A stretch of DNA of 27,193 nucleotides from CAWJPY01 sp963844865 (lineage in GTDB: Bacteria > Acidobacteriota > Thermoanaerobaculia > Thermoanaerobaculales > Sulfomarinibacteraceae). Below the pieces are notes generated by a model. The model was not told where the DNA came from. It made no database searches and was given only the letters and a program-made list of their open reading frames with translations. Each line of letters starts with the position of its first letter. The stretch's first letter is position 1. Positions 1-6,508 of the stretch are shown here, piece after piece. A program made the translations under genes and the position numbers. Location of the stretch: the NCBI GenBank assembly GCA_963844865.1, contig CAWJPY010000023.1:1-27193 (forward strand), in the 5' to 3' direction.

Positions 1-946
1 GCCGTGTCGGTGGCTGGGGAACGTGGATGGTCGCGACCGCGGCGCGGTGCGAGGGTTCGGTCCGCCGGTCGTACAGGCTTGTCGTGTTGGTGAGGCTGTG
101 GCCGGCAAGGTGCTTGGCCAGGGCGAGGTCGGCGCCACCGTCCAGGAGGTCCGAGACGTAGGACCGGCGGAGGTCGTGCGGGGTGAAGTGAGGGACGCCG
201 GCCTGGCCGGCGCGGCGGCGGCACACATCGTTGGCCACCTCCGGGGTGACGGGCCGGCCCTGGACGCGGCCGAAGCGGTCCACCGTGACGAACAGCCGCG
301 GACAGTCGAGCTCCCCCCGGGCCTCAATCCAGAGGTCCAGGGCGGCACAAGCGCCGGGGGGAGGGGGATACGTCGCTGCCGGCGGCCCTTCCCTTCCACC
401 AGCAACAGCCCCTCCCCGGGGGCATAGGCGCCGAGGGCCAGGGTCACCGCCTCCTGGCGGCGGAGGCCCCCCCCGTACAGGACGGCGAGGAGGGCCCGGT
501 CCCGGGCCCCCCGGGGGGTGGTGTCGCGGTCGCAGGCTTCGAACAGGGACCGCAGCTCGCCGACCGTCAGGCGCCGGCCGCGGGGCGCCGTCTTGCCGCG
601 GATCGCGTCGAGGTCGGCCGCCCGCTGGTACCGCTCGGCCGGTAGCTGGCCCAGGCGCCAGGCTTGCTTGAGCACCCCGCGGAGGGCGCGGAGAGAATCT
701 TGTTCGCGGTCGTGGGCGCGTAGTGCTCGGCCAGGTGGGTCCGCACCTTGGCCGTCTGCTCGTACCCCACGCGGCCCAGGCGAAGGCCTCCGGGTGCTCC
801 GCGTCTCCGCCCATCAGGCCCACCACCAGGGACACGGACTCCCGCATGGTGCGGCGCGACCCCTCGGACAGGCTCTCGAGGTAGAAGGTGACAGGGTCGG
901 GCTCCCCTTCGTGAAGACTCAGAGAATGGGTATTCCCTGCTGTCAT
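1..946 (-). pseudogene. Tyrosine recombinase (integrase), frameshifted and cut by the window start
   Basis: Reading the minus strand from ATG at 946 and joining three frames gives a phage-type integrase. The N-terminal SAM-like domain comes first (start MTAGNTHSLS, later EHYAPTTANKILSALRG). The catalytic domain then shows Arg in GGGLRRQEAV, Lys in EGKGRRQRR, the HxxR box HDLRRSYVSD, His in LAGHSLTNT and Tyr in SLYDRR, so the catalytic set is complete. One-base frame changes fall near 768-773, 684-691 and 350-366; the last is in a C-run and reads as a lost base. No nonsense mutation separates them. The start overlaps the preceding gene's stop as ATGA (946-943), indicating translational coupling. 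It may be a decaying gene or an intact gene hit by sequencing indels. The C-terminus lies at or beyond position 1. Confidence 0.8.
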
Positions 947-1295
947 TGCGGGGGCTCGTGCTCGGAGGCCGCGGGCTCGGGCGCCGGCGAGTGGGTGGCG
1001 GTGCGGGGTCGGCCGTGGGGCCGGCTGGCGTTTTTAGAGGGTCCGAGGGCTGCCGTCTCCGGCTCGGCGTCGGTCTCGGCGGGTTGGGGAGCTTCTTGAC
1101 GTCGGCGTGGATGGCCTTCAGCCGCCACCCCAGGCGCTCGGCGCGGCTGTTGAGCGCCGCCAGGGACTCGGCCAGTTCGCGGTGGAGGTCGGCCAGCTGG
1201 CGCCGGATCAGCTCCAGGGCGACCACCCCGAGCAGCGCGGCGACCGCGGCGAGCATTGCACACAGGCTGAGCACTGTTACGGCCACGTAACGCAT
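943..1295 (-). pseudogene. Small membrane-anchored coiled-coil protein, one frameshift
   Basis: The start at 1295 has a clear Shine-Dalgarno AAAGGAG 7-8 bases upstream. The protein opens with a hydrophobic segment (residues about 3-27, VAVTVLSLCAMLAAVAALLG) followed by an amphipathic helix rich in L, E and R (LADLHRELAESLAALNSRAE), which looks like a short coiled coil. A one-base change near 1085-1090, in a CCC run, shifts it into a Pro/Ala-rich tail ending EHEPPQ, whose TGA overlaps the integrase ATG. Corrected length is about 117 residues. It is probably a membrane-tethered accessory protein of the element. I do not recognise a family, and function is unknown. Confidence 0.55.
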
Positions 1296-2248
1296 CGGGG
1301 CTCCTTTCCCTGAGTGGGTTCTGCTTCCTGCTGCCGTGCCCCAGGTTTCGAAGCGGAGGCCGGCCTCTGGGGGATGGGCCATCACCGCGTCCGCGAACCT
1401 GGGCCAGAGTGGGTGTTCCCGGAATCGCTCCCGGTCGTCAGGGTGGAAGCCGGTGCCCCGAGTGTCGGGGCGGGGGTCCGGCTCCTGGCGAGAAGCTGGT
1501 TCGCGGCCTGGAGGATGTTCTCGGGCTCGTAGAGGTTCCGCTCGGCGTACCATCTTGGCGGACTCTCGAGGAAGTCGGTGACCACCTGCTGGGCGTCCTC
1601 AAGGGCCATGGTGGCGAGCAGCCGTTTGAAGGTCTTGGTGTCCTTCGCCCACTCGGTGACGGGTTCGTGTCCCTTCACCCGGAGGACCTCTGCTTGCCAG
1701 TGCTCGAGGAGGGCGCGGGCCTCAGAGCCGTTGCTGTAGCTCTCGGCACGATCTGAAGCACGTCTAAGGCACGCTTGTCCCCGGAATCCAGGGAGTCAGC
1801 GCCTGTTTTTCGGGGAGTCAGGGCCTGTTTTTCAGGGAGTGAGGCGCGGTTCACTCCCTGTTTTTCAGGGACTGAGCCGCATTCACTCCCTGGTTTCCAG
1901 GGAGTGGGTCCCCGAAATCCGGGGAGTCAGACGGTCCCTGGACTCCCTGAAATCCGGGGAGTCGGGAGGGGTCCAGCAGGCGGTCAACGTCAACCGCGTA
2001 TCGGTTCGCCCCCTGGCCGTGGGTCCATGCCACGAGGCCCTCCTCCCGGAGGCGACGGCGGGCGGGGAGAATGGTGCTCTCGGCGACCCCCAGCTCCTCC
2101 GCGAGCGTCGCATCAGAGGGACAGATTCCGCGGCGGCCGTCGTGTTTCAAGAGGGCCAGCAATAGGAGGCGATGGACGGGCTTGAGGCGGCGGCTGTGAT
2201 ACCGAGCACCGCTCGGATGAGGTCCCAGGGGCCGGGCGCGTCCGTCAT
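1296..2248 (-). pseudogene. Winged-HTH replication/regulatory protein of the element, multiply frameshifted
   Basis: The likely start is ATG 2248, overlapping the previous gene's TGA as ATGA. The opening reads MTDAPGPWDLIRAVLGI. After a frame change near 2199-2201 comes a helix-turn-helix domain: RLKPVHRLLLLALLKHDG, then DATLAEELGVAEST and ARRRLREEGLVAW. This resembles the HTH_36-type domain of phage and element replication proteins. A linker with repeated QGVN-like units follows (encoded by the palindrome array at 1778-1965), then an acidic helical tail (TEWAKDTKTFKRLLATMALE; later DRERFREHPLWPRFADAVM). Further frame changes lie near 1853-1858, 1750 and 1490; each is explained by one lost base in a homopolymer. 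The C-terminal end is uncertain because the last frame stays open into the next gene. Role in replication is inferred. Confidence 0.6.
1778..1965. repeat. Array of about seven short palindromes inside the HTH gene
   Basis: Units of roughly 19-22 bp, spaced about 25-30 bp, each consist of CTCCCTG or CTCCCCG, a 3-5 base A/T-rich loop, and CAGGGAG or CGGGGAG. The clearest is ACTCCCTGG-TTT-CCAGGGAGT near 1874-1895. Others include CTCCCCG-AAAT-CCGGGGAG and halves such as TTTTTCAGGGAGTGA. In the minus-strand reading they encode the QGVN-like linker of the HTH protein. Loop bases vary while stem bases are kept, which suggests DNA or RNA structure is selected as well as protein. They could be iterons bound by the HTH protein, or an operator. 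Confidence 0.7.
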
Positions 2249-2463
2249 CCGCAGCACCCGGCGCAGGTCGGGAATCGGGCAAGGGCCAGGCGCTCCAGCT
2301 CGGCGAGGGGGATGGCCTGGCGGCCGCGGCCCAGGGGCACCACCGCGACCGCGCCGTCAGCGATGAGCCGCGCCAGCTCCTCGCCGGCGATTCCGACCGC
2401 CTGGGCGGCCGCCTCGAGTTCGACCAGGCCCTGGTCGCGCTGCCAGGCTTCCAGGAGGTCCAT
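2245..2463 (-). CDS. Small putative DNA-binding protein of the element
   Basis: This 72-residue protein starts MDLLEAWQRDQGLVELEAAA. It has a helix-turn-helix-like stretch (AAAQAVGIAGEELARLIADG) followed by a basic loop (PLGRGRQAIPLAELERLAL) of the kind seen in MerR/excisionase-like winged domains. It begins one base after the stop of the excisionase-like gene, and its own TGA overlaps the next ATG, so these three genes form one translationally coupled operon. No indels are seen. It is probably a second recombination-directionality or regulatory factor; this is inferred from size, fold hints and neighbours. Confidence 0.6.
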   Translation of the reverse strand: MDLLEAWQRDQGLVELEAAAQAVGIAGEELARLIADGAVAVVPLGRGRQAIPLAELERLALARFPTCAGCCG

Positions 2464-2464
2464 C

Positions 2465-2695
2465 TCACGCTACCTTGCCGGCGGCAGCGTTCGGACGCGG
2501 CCGGACCAGGCGGGAGGCGAGAAACCGCTCCAGCTCGTGGCGGGGATAGCGGATCGCTCCGCGCTGCCCGTCGCCGAGACGGACGTAAGGCGGCCCCTGG
2601 CCGCGATGCCTCCACACTCGCAAAGTGCCCTCAGAGACAACCAAGAGCCGCGCTGCTTGTCTGCTTGTGAGGAATGCCCCTGTGTGGTCGTCCAT
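2465..2695 (-). CDS. Excisionase-like HTH DNA-binding protein
   Basis: This 76-residue protein has the classic excisionase/MerR-type HTH pattern: FLTSRQAARLLVVSEGTLRVWRHRGQGPPYVRLG, then RGAIRYPRHELERFL. The turn motif, the W-R-x-x-G-x-G-P-x wing and the YP..EL ending match the HTH_17 (excisionase/AlpA) family. Such proteins bend DNA at attachment sites to steer an integrase toward excision, or regulate integrase genes. The start at 2695 is preceded by GGAGG with about 5 bases spacing. It heads the coupled operon that runs into the HTH gene and the left integrase. The frame is intact. Confidence 0.85.
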   Translation of the reverse strand: MDDHTGAFLTSRQAARLLVVSEGTLRVWRHRGQGPPYVRLGDGQRGAIRYPRHELERFLASRLVRPRPNAAAGKVA

Positions 2696-2794
2696 CGAAA
2701 CCTCCAGCCACAGGATTAGTCCTCGGCGCTGGGGATTTCTACTGCTGCTTTGAGAAGGGTTCGCAAACCTACGTTTAGGGATTCCGGGGGAAAG

Positions 2795-3708
2795 TCACTG
2801 GCGGGCGGGCTGCCTACCTGACGGGCGAGGGGTCAATCCGAGGTGTCGCTCCAGCTCGCCGACGGTCAACCGGATGTGTGTCGTTGAGGGGTGGCCCACG
2901 TCGCCCGGGTCGGCGTAGAGGCGTTGCACCTCCGCGACAGGCCACCCTAGGATGCGGTAGAGGATGAGCCAGTCGAAGTGTCGGAGCGATCGCGTCCCCA
3001 CCTGCTGCGGGAGCTTCGCCACGAGGCCGGGAATCTCCTCGTCTACGATGCGAGCGCACGCCTGCACCTCCTCGGGTGACGGCTCGCGCTGGAGCTTCTT
3101 GGCGCGCTGGAGGATGCCGCGCGCCTGGGCGCGTTTTGCCTCGATCTCCTGGTGGAGCTGGGGATTCAGCGCGGCCCTTTCGATCAACAGGACGTGCGCC
3201 TGGCACATCTGCTCCGTTCGGGCGAGCCACGCCTCTTTCGATTCGGTGAACGGATTCCACATGGGAAGGGTGAGGCTGTTCAGGAGCCCTTCGACGAAGG
3301 GATTCTCAGGGCACGGGCGCGGCTTCCAGTGGTCCAGGGGGGCCGGCTTGGTGAGCCGGAGCCTGCCGAGCTCGGCCTCCCGGTCGACCAGGTCCAAGGG
3401 CTCGCCGTCACTGTCCCAGGCGAGCGTCTCCTCGTCCTTCATCAGCTCGAGGCCAGCCCACCAGAGCAACGTCTCCTCGACTCGTTCATAAACCCATGGT
3501 TCATCCAACAGGTACCGCCTGCCCCAGGCCCTCAGAGCCGGCCGCCGAGGTCCTCTTCACCCGCGACCACGGCAGGGAGAACACTGGACCGGAGGGAGTC
3601 GAGCACCTCCGGTGCTGTGACCTCGATCCTCTCGAACAGGGCGTATCGCATCCACTCGAGAGTCTCACCCTCGGGGGCGAGGTCACCGTGGCCGAGCCGG
3701 ACTGCCAT
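2795..3708 (-). pseudogene. Unknown element protein, one frameshift
   Basis: The main frame (2795-3508) encodes 237 residues. The true gene probably starts at ATG 3708 (MAVRLGHGDLAPEGETLEWM), because that frame runs to a TGA at 3534-3532 and one inserted base there joins it smoothly (VVAGEEDLGGRL, then RAWGRRYLLDEPWVYERVEE). Corrected length is about 305 residues. It is a soluble, Trp- and charge-rich helical protein with a central helix (EIEAKRAQARGILQRAKKLQ) and a C-terminal segment (FDWLILYRILGWPVAEVQRL) that could be an HTH-like pair. I recognise no family. It lies between the intact integrase (35 bases upstream) and the excisionase-like gene. Confidence 0.6.
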
Positions 3709-3743
3709 CGTGGTCCGATTCTACCGCCTGCCGGCGGGTTGGT

Positions 3744-5093
3744 TCATGACTCTTTTCCCCCGTTCGCTTCGTTGAAGGGCACCACCTCCCCGTGCTTCTC
3801 AAGCGCCTTGCGGAGGGTGGCCAGGTCCAGAGGTGCATAGACGCGTTCGGTGACCCGCACGTCGGCGTGACGGAGGAGCTTTGAGGCGACGTGCAGGCCC
3901 GCGGTCCGGGCGACGTGGAGGCCGAAGGTGCGGCGGATGTCGTGAATGTGGAGATCGGGGGGCAGCGCCGCGGCCTCCCGGATTCGCTGCCAGGGTCGGC
4001 GGAGGTCATAGCGTGGCTGGCCCATGGTGAGCCCTGGCACCAGCCAAGGGCCGTTCCTCTCGAGCCGGCGGAGCATTCCGACCGTTCTGGACGGCAGCGG
4101 GAGCAGCTGGGGGCGGCCGGCCTTGGGGCTGGGGATGCGCCATGTGGCCTCGGCCAGGTCGAAGTCCTCCCACCGCGCCCGCATAACCTCCGAGGTCCTG
4201 GCGCCGGTCTCGATCAGCAGGCGGAAGGCGGCGCGGACGTGCGCGTCGGGCTCCTTCGCGATGGCCTCCAGCAGGCGCCGCAGCTCCTCGTCGGTGAGCA
4301 CCCGTGCTCGGGGCGGGTTCTCCCGGTAGGGGCGCACGTCGCCGGCGACGTTGACCACCAGGTGGCCGGACCGCTTCGCCTCCGCCAGACAGGCCCGCAC
4401 GGCGGCAAGCCATCGATTCGCAGTCACCCGGCCCGGGTGTTGAGTGCTCTCGAGACGCGCAATCCTGGCCTCTAGGCGGCTCTCCAGGCTCGGGGACCGC
4501 TTCTTGCGGCCCTTGGCCTTCGCCAGCGCCTCCCGCGCGCCCTGGAGCCGCTCCTCGTGGCGGTGGCGGGCGTTCCGCTCCACGTCGCGCATTGCGGCGG
4601 CCACCTCGTCGCGGGCGACGTGGTCGATGGGTCGCTTTCCCCACCGCTCCACGGCGCCGGCGAGGAACCGCTCATCCGGGCCCGGTTGCTTCTTCCGGCG
4701 CCTCACCCCGTCCAGGTACTGCTCAACCCACTTGGTGAAGGTGATTGCCGGCTTGCGCTCCTCCACGGGGTCGGCGCCGCCGCGCACCTGGCCCAGCACC
4801 TCGCCGGCCTTCTCCCGGGCGGTCTCGGGGCTCATGTCTGGGTAGGTTCCGATCTTCATTCGCTTCTGCTTGCCCTCCTTCACGTAGGCAACCCAGAAGC
4901 TCTTTCGGCCATTGGGTCGCCGGCGGGAGGGGGGCGAGACGTACAGCCCGAAATTCTCGAGCCTGCTATCGCTGTACCGGACGCCCCCGGGGCGGTCGGT
5001 CCTCAGCCGCTCCACCGCGGCCGCGGTCAGGTGGAGGGTGCGGTTCGCTCTTTCCGGCTTTCCCCCGGCCTTCGCGGAGCCCTGTTTTGCCAT
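3744..5093 (-). CDS. Tyrosine-type site-specific integrase, DUF4102 (bacteriophage P4-like) family
   Basis: This intact 449-residue protein has a P4-integrase-like N-terminal arm-binding domain (residues about 18-112, including GVRYSDSRLENFGLYV and KSFWVAYVKEGKQKRMKIG), a core-binding domain (about 118-255) and a catalytic domain. Catalytic residues are visible: Arg299 (TGARTSEV), Lys324 (SPKAGRPQ), His384 and Arg387 (HDIRRTFG), His409 (LRHADV) and nucleophile Tyr419 (ERVYAPL). Unusually, the core-binding domain carries a charged helical insertion (about 175-216: ERLQGAREALAKAKGRKKRS). It should cut and rejoin the attachment site at 5279-5328, which lies about 190 bases upstream of its start, the usual layout for such integrases. 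A purine-rich GGGAGGGGG precedes the start. A candidate promoter is at 5156-5184. Confidence 0.95.
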   Translation of the reverse strand: MAKQGSAKAGGKPERANRTLHLTAAAVERLRTDRPGGVRYSDSRLENFGLYVSPPSRRRPNGRKSFWVAYVKEGKQKRMKIGTYPDMSPETAREKAGEVLGQVRGGADPVEERKPAITFTKWVEQYLDGVRRRKKQPGPDERFLAGAVERWGKRPIDHVARDEVAAAMRDVERNARHRHEERLQGAREALAKAKGRKKRSPSLESRLEARIARLESTQHPGRVTANRWLAAVRACLAEAKRSGHLVVNVAGDVRPYRENPPRARVLTDEELRRLLEAIAKEPDAHVRAAFRLLIETGARTSEVMRARWEDFDLAEATWRIPSPKAGRPQLLPLPSRTVGMLRRLERNGPWLVPGLTMGQPRYDLRRPWQRIREAAALPPDLHIHDIRRTFGLHVARTAGLHVASKLLRHADVRVTERVYAPLDLATLRKALEKHGEVVPFNEANGGKES

Positions 5094-5155
5094 CCTAAAC
5101 CCCCTCCCGATGATTTGTTCTCACCCGCATTTCCCGGCCTTCTACGGCCTTGAGT

Positions 5156-5184
5156 ATCGTAACATTGGGTAACAACCGCTGCAA
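5156..5184 (-). promoter_or_regulatory. Candidate sigma70-type promoter of the integrase
   Basis: On the minus strand, TTGCAG (5184-5179) and TACGAT (5161-5156) are separated by exactly 17 bases, about 60 bases before the integrase start at 5093. Both boxes match 4 of 6 consensus positions. The same stretch has three GTAAC-like repeats (5159-5163, 5169-5174 and 5187-5192 on plus) that could be integrase arm sites, so promoter and recombination sites may overlap. Confidence 0.4.
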
Positions 5185-5278
5185 TACGTAACGCGGCGAG
5201 TGAAGAGGGAAGTCACGTCAGCAAGAGGCTTACAGGGGAAAACGTTGCTACTTTCAGGGTCCTAGAAACTGGCCCGCG

Positions 5279-5328
5279 GGTGATTCGTAATCACTAGGTC
5301 GGCGGTTCGATCCCGCCCGTTGGCTCCA
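5279..5328 (+). other. tRNA-Thr(CGT) 3' half: attachment site (attR-type)
   Basis: The sequence folds as the 3' part of a tRNA: anticodon arm 5279-5295 (stem GGTGA/TCACT, loop TTCGTAA, anticodon CGT at 5286-5288), a 5-base variable loop, T-arm 5301-5317 (GGCGG-TTCGATC-CCGCC), acceptor 3' strand CGTTGGC (5318-5324), discriminator T and encoded CCA (5326-5328). Upstream bases contain no D-arm and no GCCAACG partner strand, so the 5' half is absent. This fits a duplicated 3' end left by integration. The antisense frame gives the GRDRTADLVITNH peptide, a well-known spurious tRNA shadow, which supports the tRNA reading. Confidence 0.88.
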
Positions 5329-5357
5329 ACCACGTCATCCAGGATGAAGAAGATGGA

Positions 5358-5395
5358 GACACGGCCTCGGGCTGCGGCCCGGGGTCTTCCGTGTC
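5358..5395 (+). terminator. Stem-loop just downstream of the tRNA fragment
   Basis: An outer stem GACACGG/CCGTGTC and an inner stem CCTCGGGC/GCCCGGGG (one T-G pair) close a TGCG loop, with a TCTT bulge on the right arm. It lies 30 bases after the tRNA CCA and probably served as the terminator of the original tRNA-Thr gene. There is no T-run, so a factor-independent role is uncertain. A second stem, CCCGAC-CGGT-GTCGGG, is at 5437-5452. The rest of 5396-5674 shows no gene. Confidence 0.45.
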
Positions 5396-5674
5396 CCGTG
5401 TGTGTCCCTGGGGGAAGGACCGCACCCAACGCGTACCCCGACCGGTGTCGGGAGGAGTTGCGGTGGATGCGAAATCTGATGGTTGCGACTCCGGGCCGAA
5501 ACATCGACAGTGCAGGCGGTTCATGGCGATTCCACGGAGCGGTCTCGGCTCGAGCGGGCGACCGTTCGGCTGACCTGACGCCTGGGGAGCGGTCTCGAGG
5601 TGGCGATCCCCGGTGTTACACTCCGGAGGAACGAAGGAAAACCAGAGGGCGTGGAGAACGAAAGGTCGGGAGCC

Positions 5675-6181
5675 ATGAAGAGAGCGATCCTCGTTGCGGT
5701 TGCCATGGTTGCGATTCCCCAGTTCGCCTCGGCCACGATGACGTTCGAGCAGCTCGATGACAACACGTTCACCGTGAGCCACAGGGTGAAGTGGTTCGGC
5801 GGTCGCGGCCAGGCGATGGACCTGGTGTACGAGAAGGCCGCGTCCCTGTGCGTGGCGGCCGGGTACAGCCACCTCAAGGTCATGGAGCAGGAGTCGAACG
5901 TTCCCGGGGAGTACCAGTCGGCGAACGCGACGGTCACCGTCAAGTTCTTCCTGGAGGGAGGGGAAGACCGCATCGCATGCGACGGGAAGGCCACCGAGGA
6001 GTACGTCAAGCAGGCGAAGACGAAGCTCGAGAAGAGGGGTTACACGGGTCCTGTGGCCGAGGAGCCGGCCGCCGAGGAAGAGGAGGCGGCGAACATCTGC
6101 ACGGTCGAGCAGATCGCCGCGATGGTGAAGGCGGGCCTGACCGAGGACCAGATCAAGGCGGCGTGCTCGAAGAAGGACTGA
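5675..6181 (+). CDS. Small secreted protein of unknown function
   Basis: The 168-residue protein starts with a signal peptide (MKRAILVAVAMVAIPQFASA) preceded by GGGAG; the longer upstream frame start is rejected because the signal peptide begins here. The mature part (residues about 21-125) alternates short strands, for example NTFTVSHRVKWFGGR, then a helix (LVYEKAASLCVAAGYSHLKV) and a strand (ANATVTVKFFLEG). This layout recalls the CC0125/CC1285-like periplasmic family, in which a helix carries AA.LC...G(Y/F)xH, but the match is by eye. An acidic EEP..AEEEEAA linker leads to a C-terminal helix (ICTVEQIAAMVKAGLTEDQI). Two Cys residues could pair. Its partner and role are unknown. Confidence 0.75.
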   Translation: MKRAILVAVAMVAIPQFASATMTFEQLDDNTFTVSHRVKWFGGRGQAMDLVYEKAASLCVAAGYSHLKVMEQESNVPGEYQSANATVTVKFFLEGGEDRIACDGKATEEYVKQAKTKLEKRGYTGPVAEEPAAEEEEAANICTVEQIAAMVKAGLTEDQIKAACSKKD

Positions 6182-6508
6182 CCCGGGTCGAGGGCTTGTC
6201 CTTGATGCGGGTTCACCGGCACCAGGCAACCTCAGCCGACCGCAGCTCGCCGTCCGCCGCCGCTGCACACTGCACCTGATCGCCGTCGCGGCCTGCGGTG
6301 ACCCGCCGCAGGCGGCCGTTCAGTCTGGGGATGTCAGAGCGGGCGCCAGGCACGCTTTCGGGTGAAGCGATCTGCGTGCTGTCGAATCAACACGGCGTGC
6401 CAGGCACCCTCCCTGGTGCTCCCCAAGCGCCCTTCATGTGCGGCGGCGTTGCGCACTGGCCCGCGCATTCTGGACGAGTGAGCAGCGCCCGCTGCCGACC
6501 GACAGGTG
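6182..6508. repeat. Intergenic region with scattered GTGCCAGGCAC-type repeats
   Basis: No gene is seen in these 327 bases between two convergent genes. The region contains a perfect GTGCCAGGCAC palindrome at 6397-6407 followed by a GGTGC partner (6415-6419), a related GCGCCAGGCACGC at 6343-6355, and a weaker CACCAGGCAA near 6220. The same core recurs at 26993-27062. These look like interspersed REP-type palindromes. Confidence 0.55.

Larger units (their letters stand above)
1..5328. mobile_element. Right part of an integrative element inserted at a tRNA-Thr gene
   Basis: The segment holds two tyrosine integrases, an excisionase-like HTH protein, a winged-HTH replication-type protein and unknown genes, all on the minus strand and tightly packed. 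It ends at a 3' tRNA-Thr half (5279-5328) that lacks the 5' half. Insertion into a tRNA 3' end leaves an intact tRNA on one side and a duplicated 3' fragment on the other. Since the fragment reads on the plus strand with its CCA to the right, the element should lie to its left and the intact tRNA-Thr should lie left of the window. No conjugation, capsid or cargo genes are visible, so the element class (ICE, satellite, genomic island) is open. The boundary is inferred from one end only. Confidence 0.75.

Noticed and set aside
1778..1965. Possible CRISPR array
   Set aside because: Units are about 20 bp, vary in spacing and loop sequence, have no uniform unique spacers, and lie inside a coding frame; no cas genes nearby.
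5279..5328. Complete functional tRNA-Thr gene
   Set aside because: No 5' acceptor strand or D-arm precedes the anticodon arm; only the 3' half is present.
5262..6268. Minus-strand frames ending GRDRTADLVITNH or GGIEPPT
   Set aside because: These are known spurious translations antisense to tRNA genes; they were used here only as support for the tRNA fragment.
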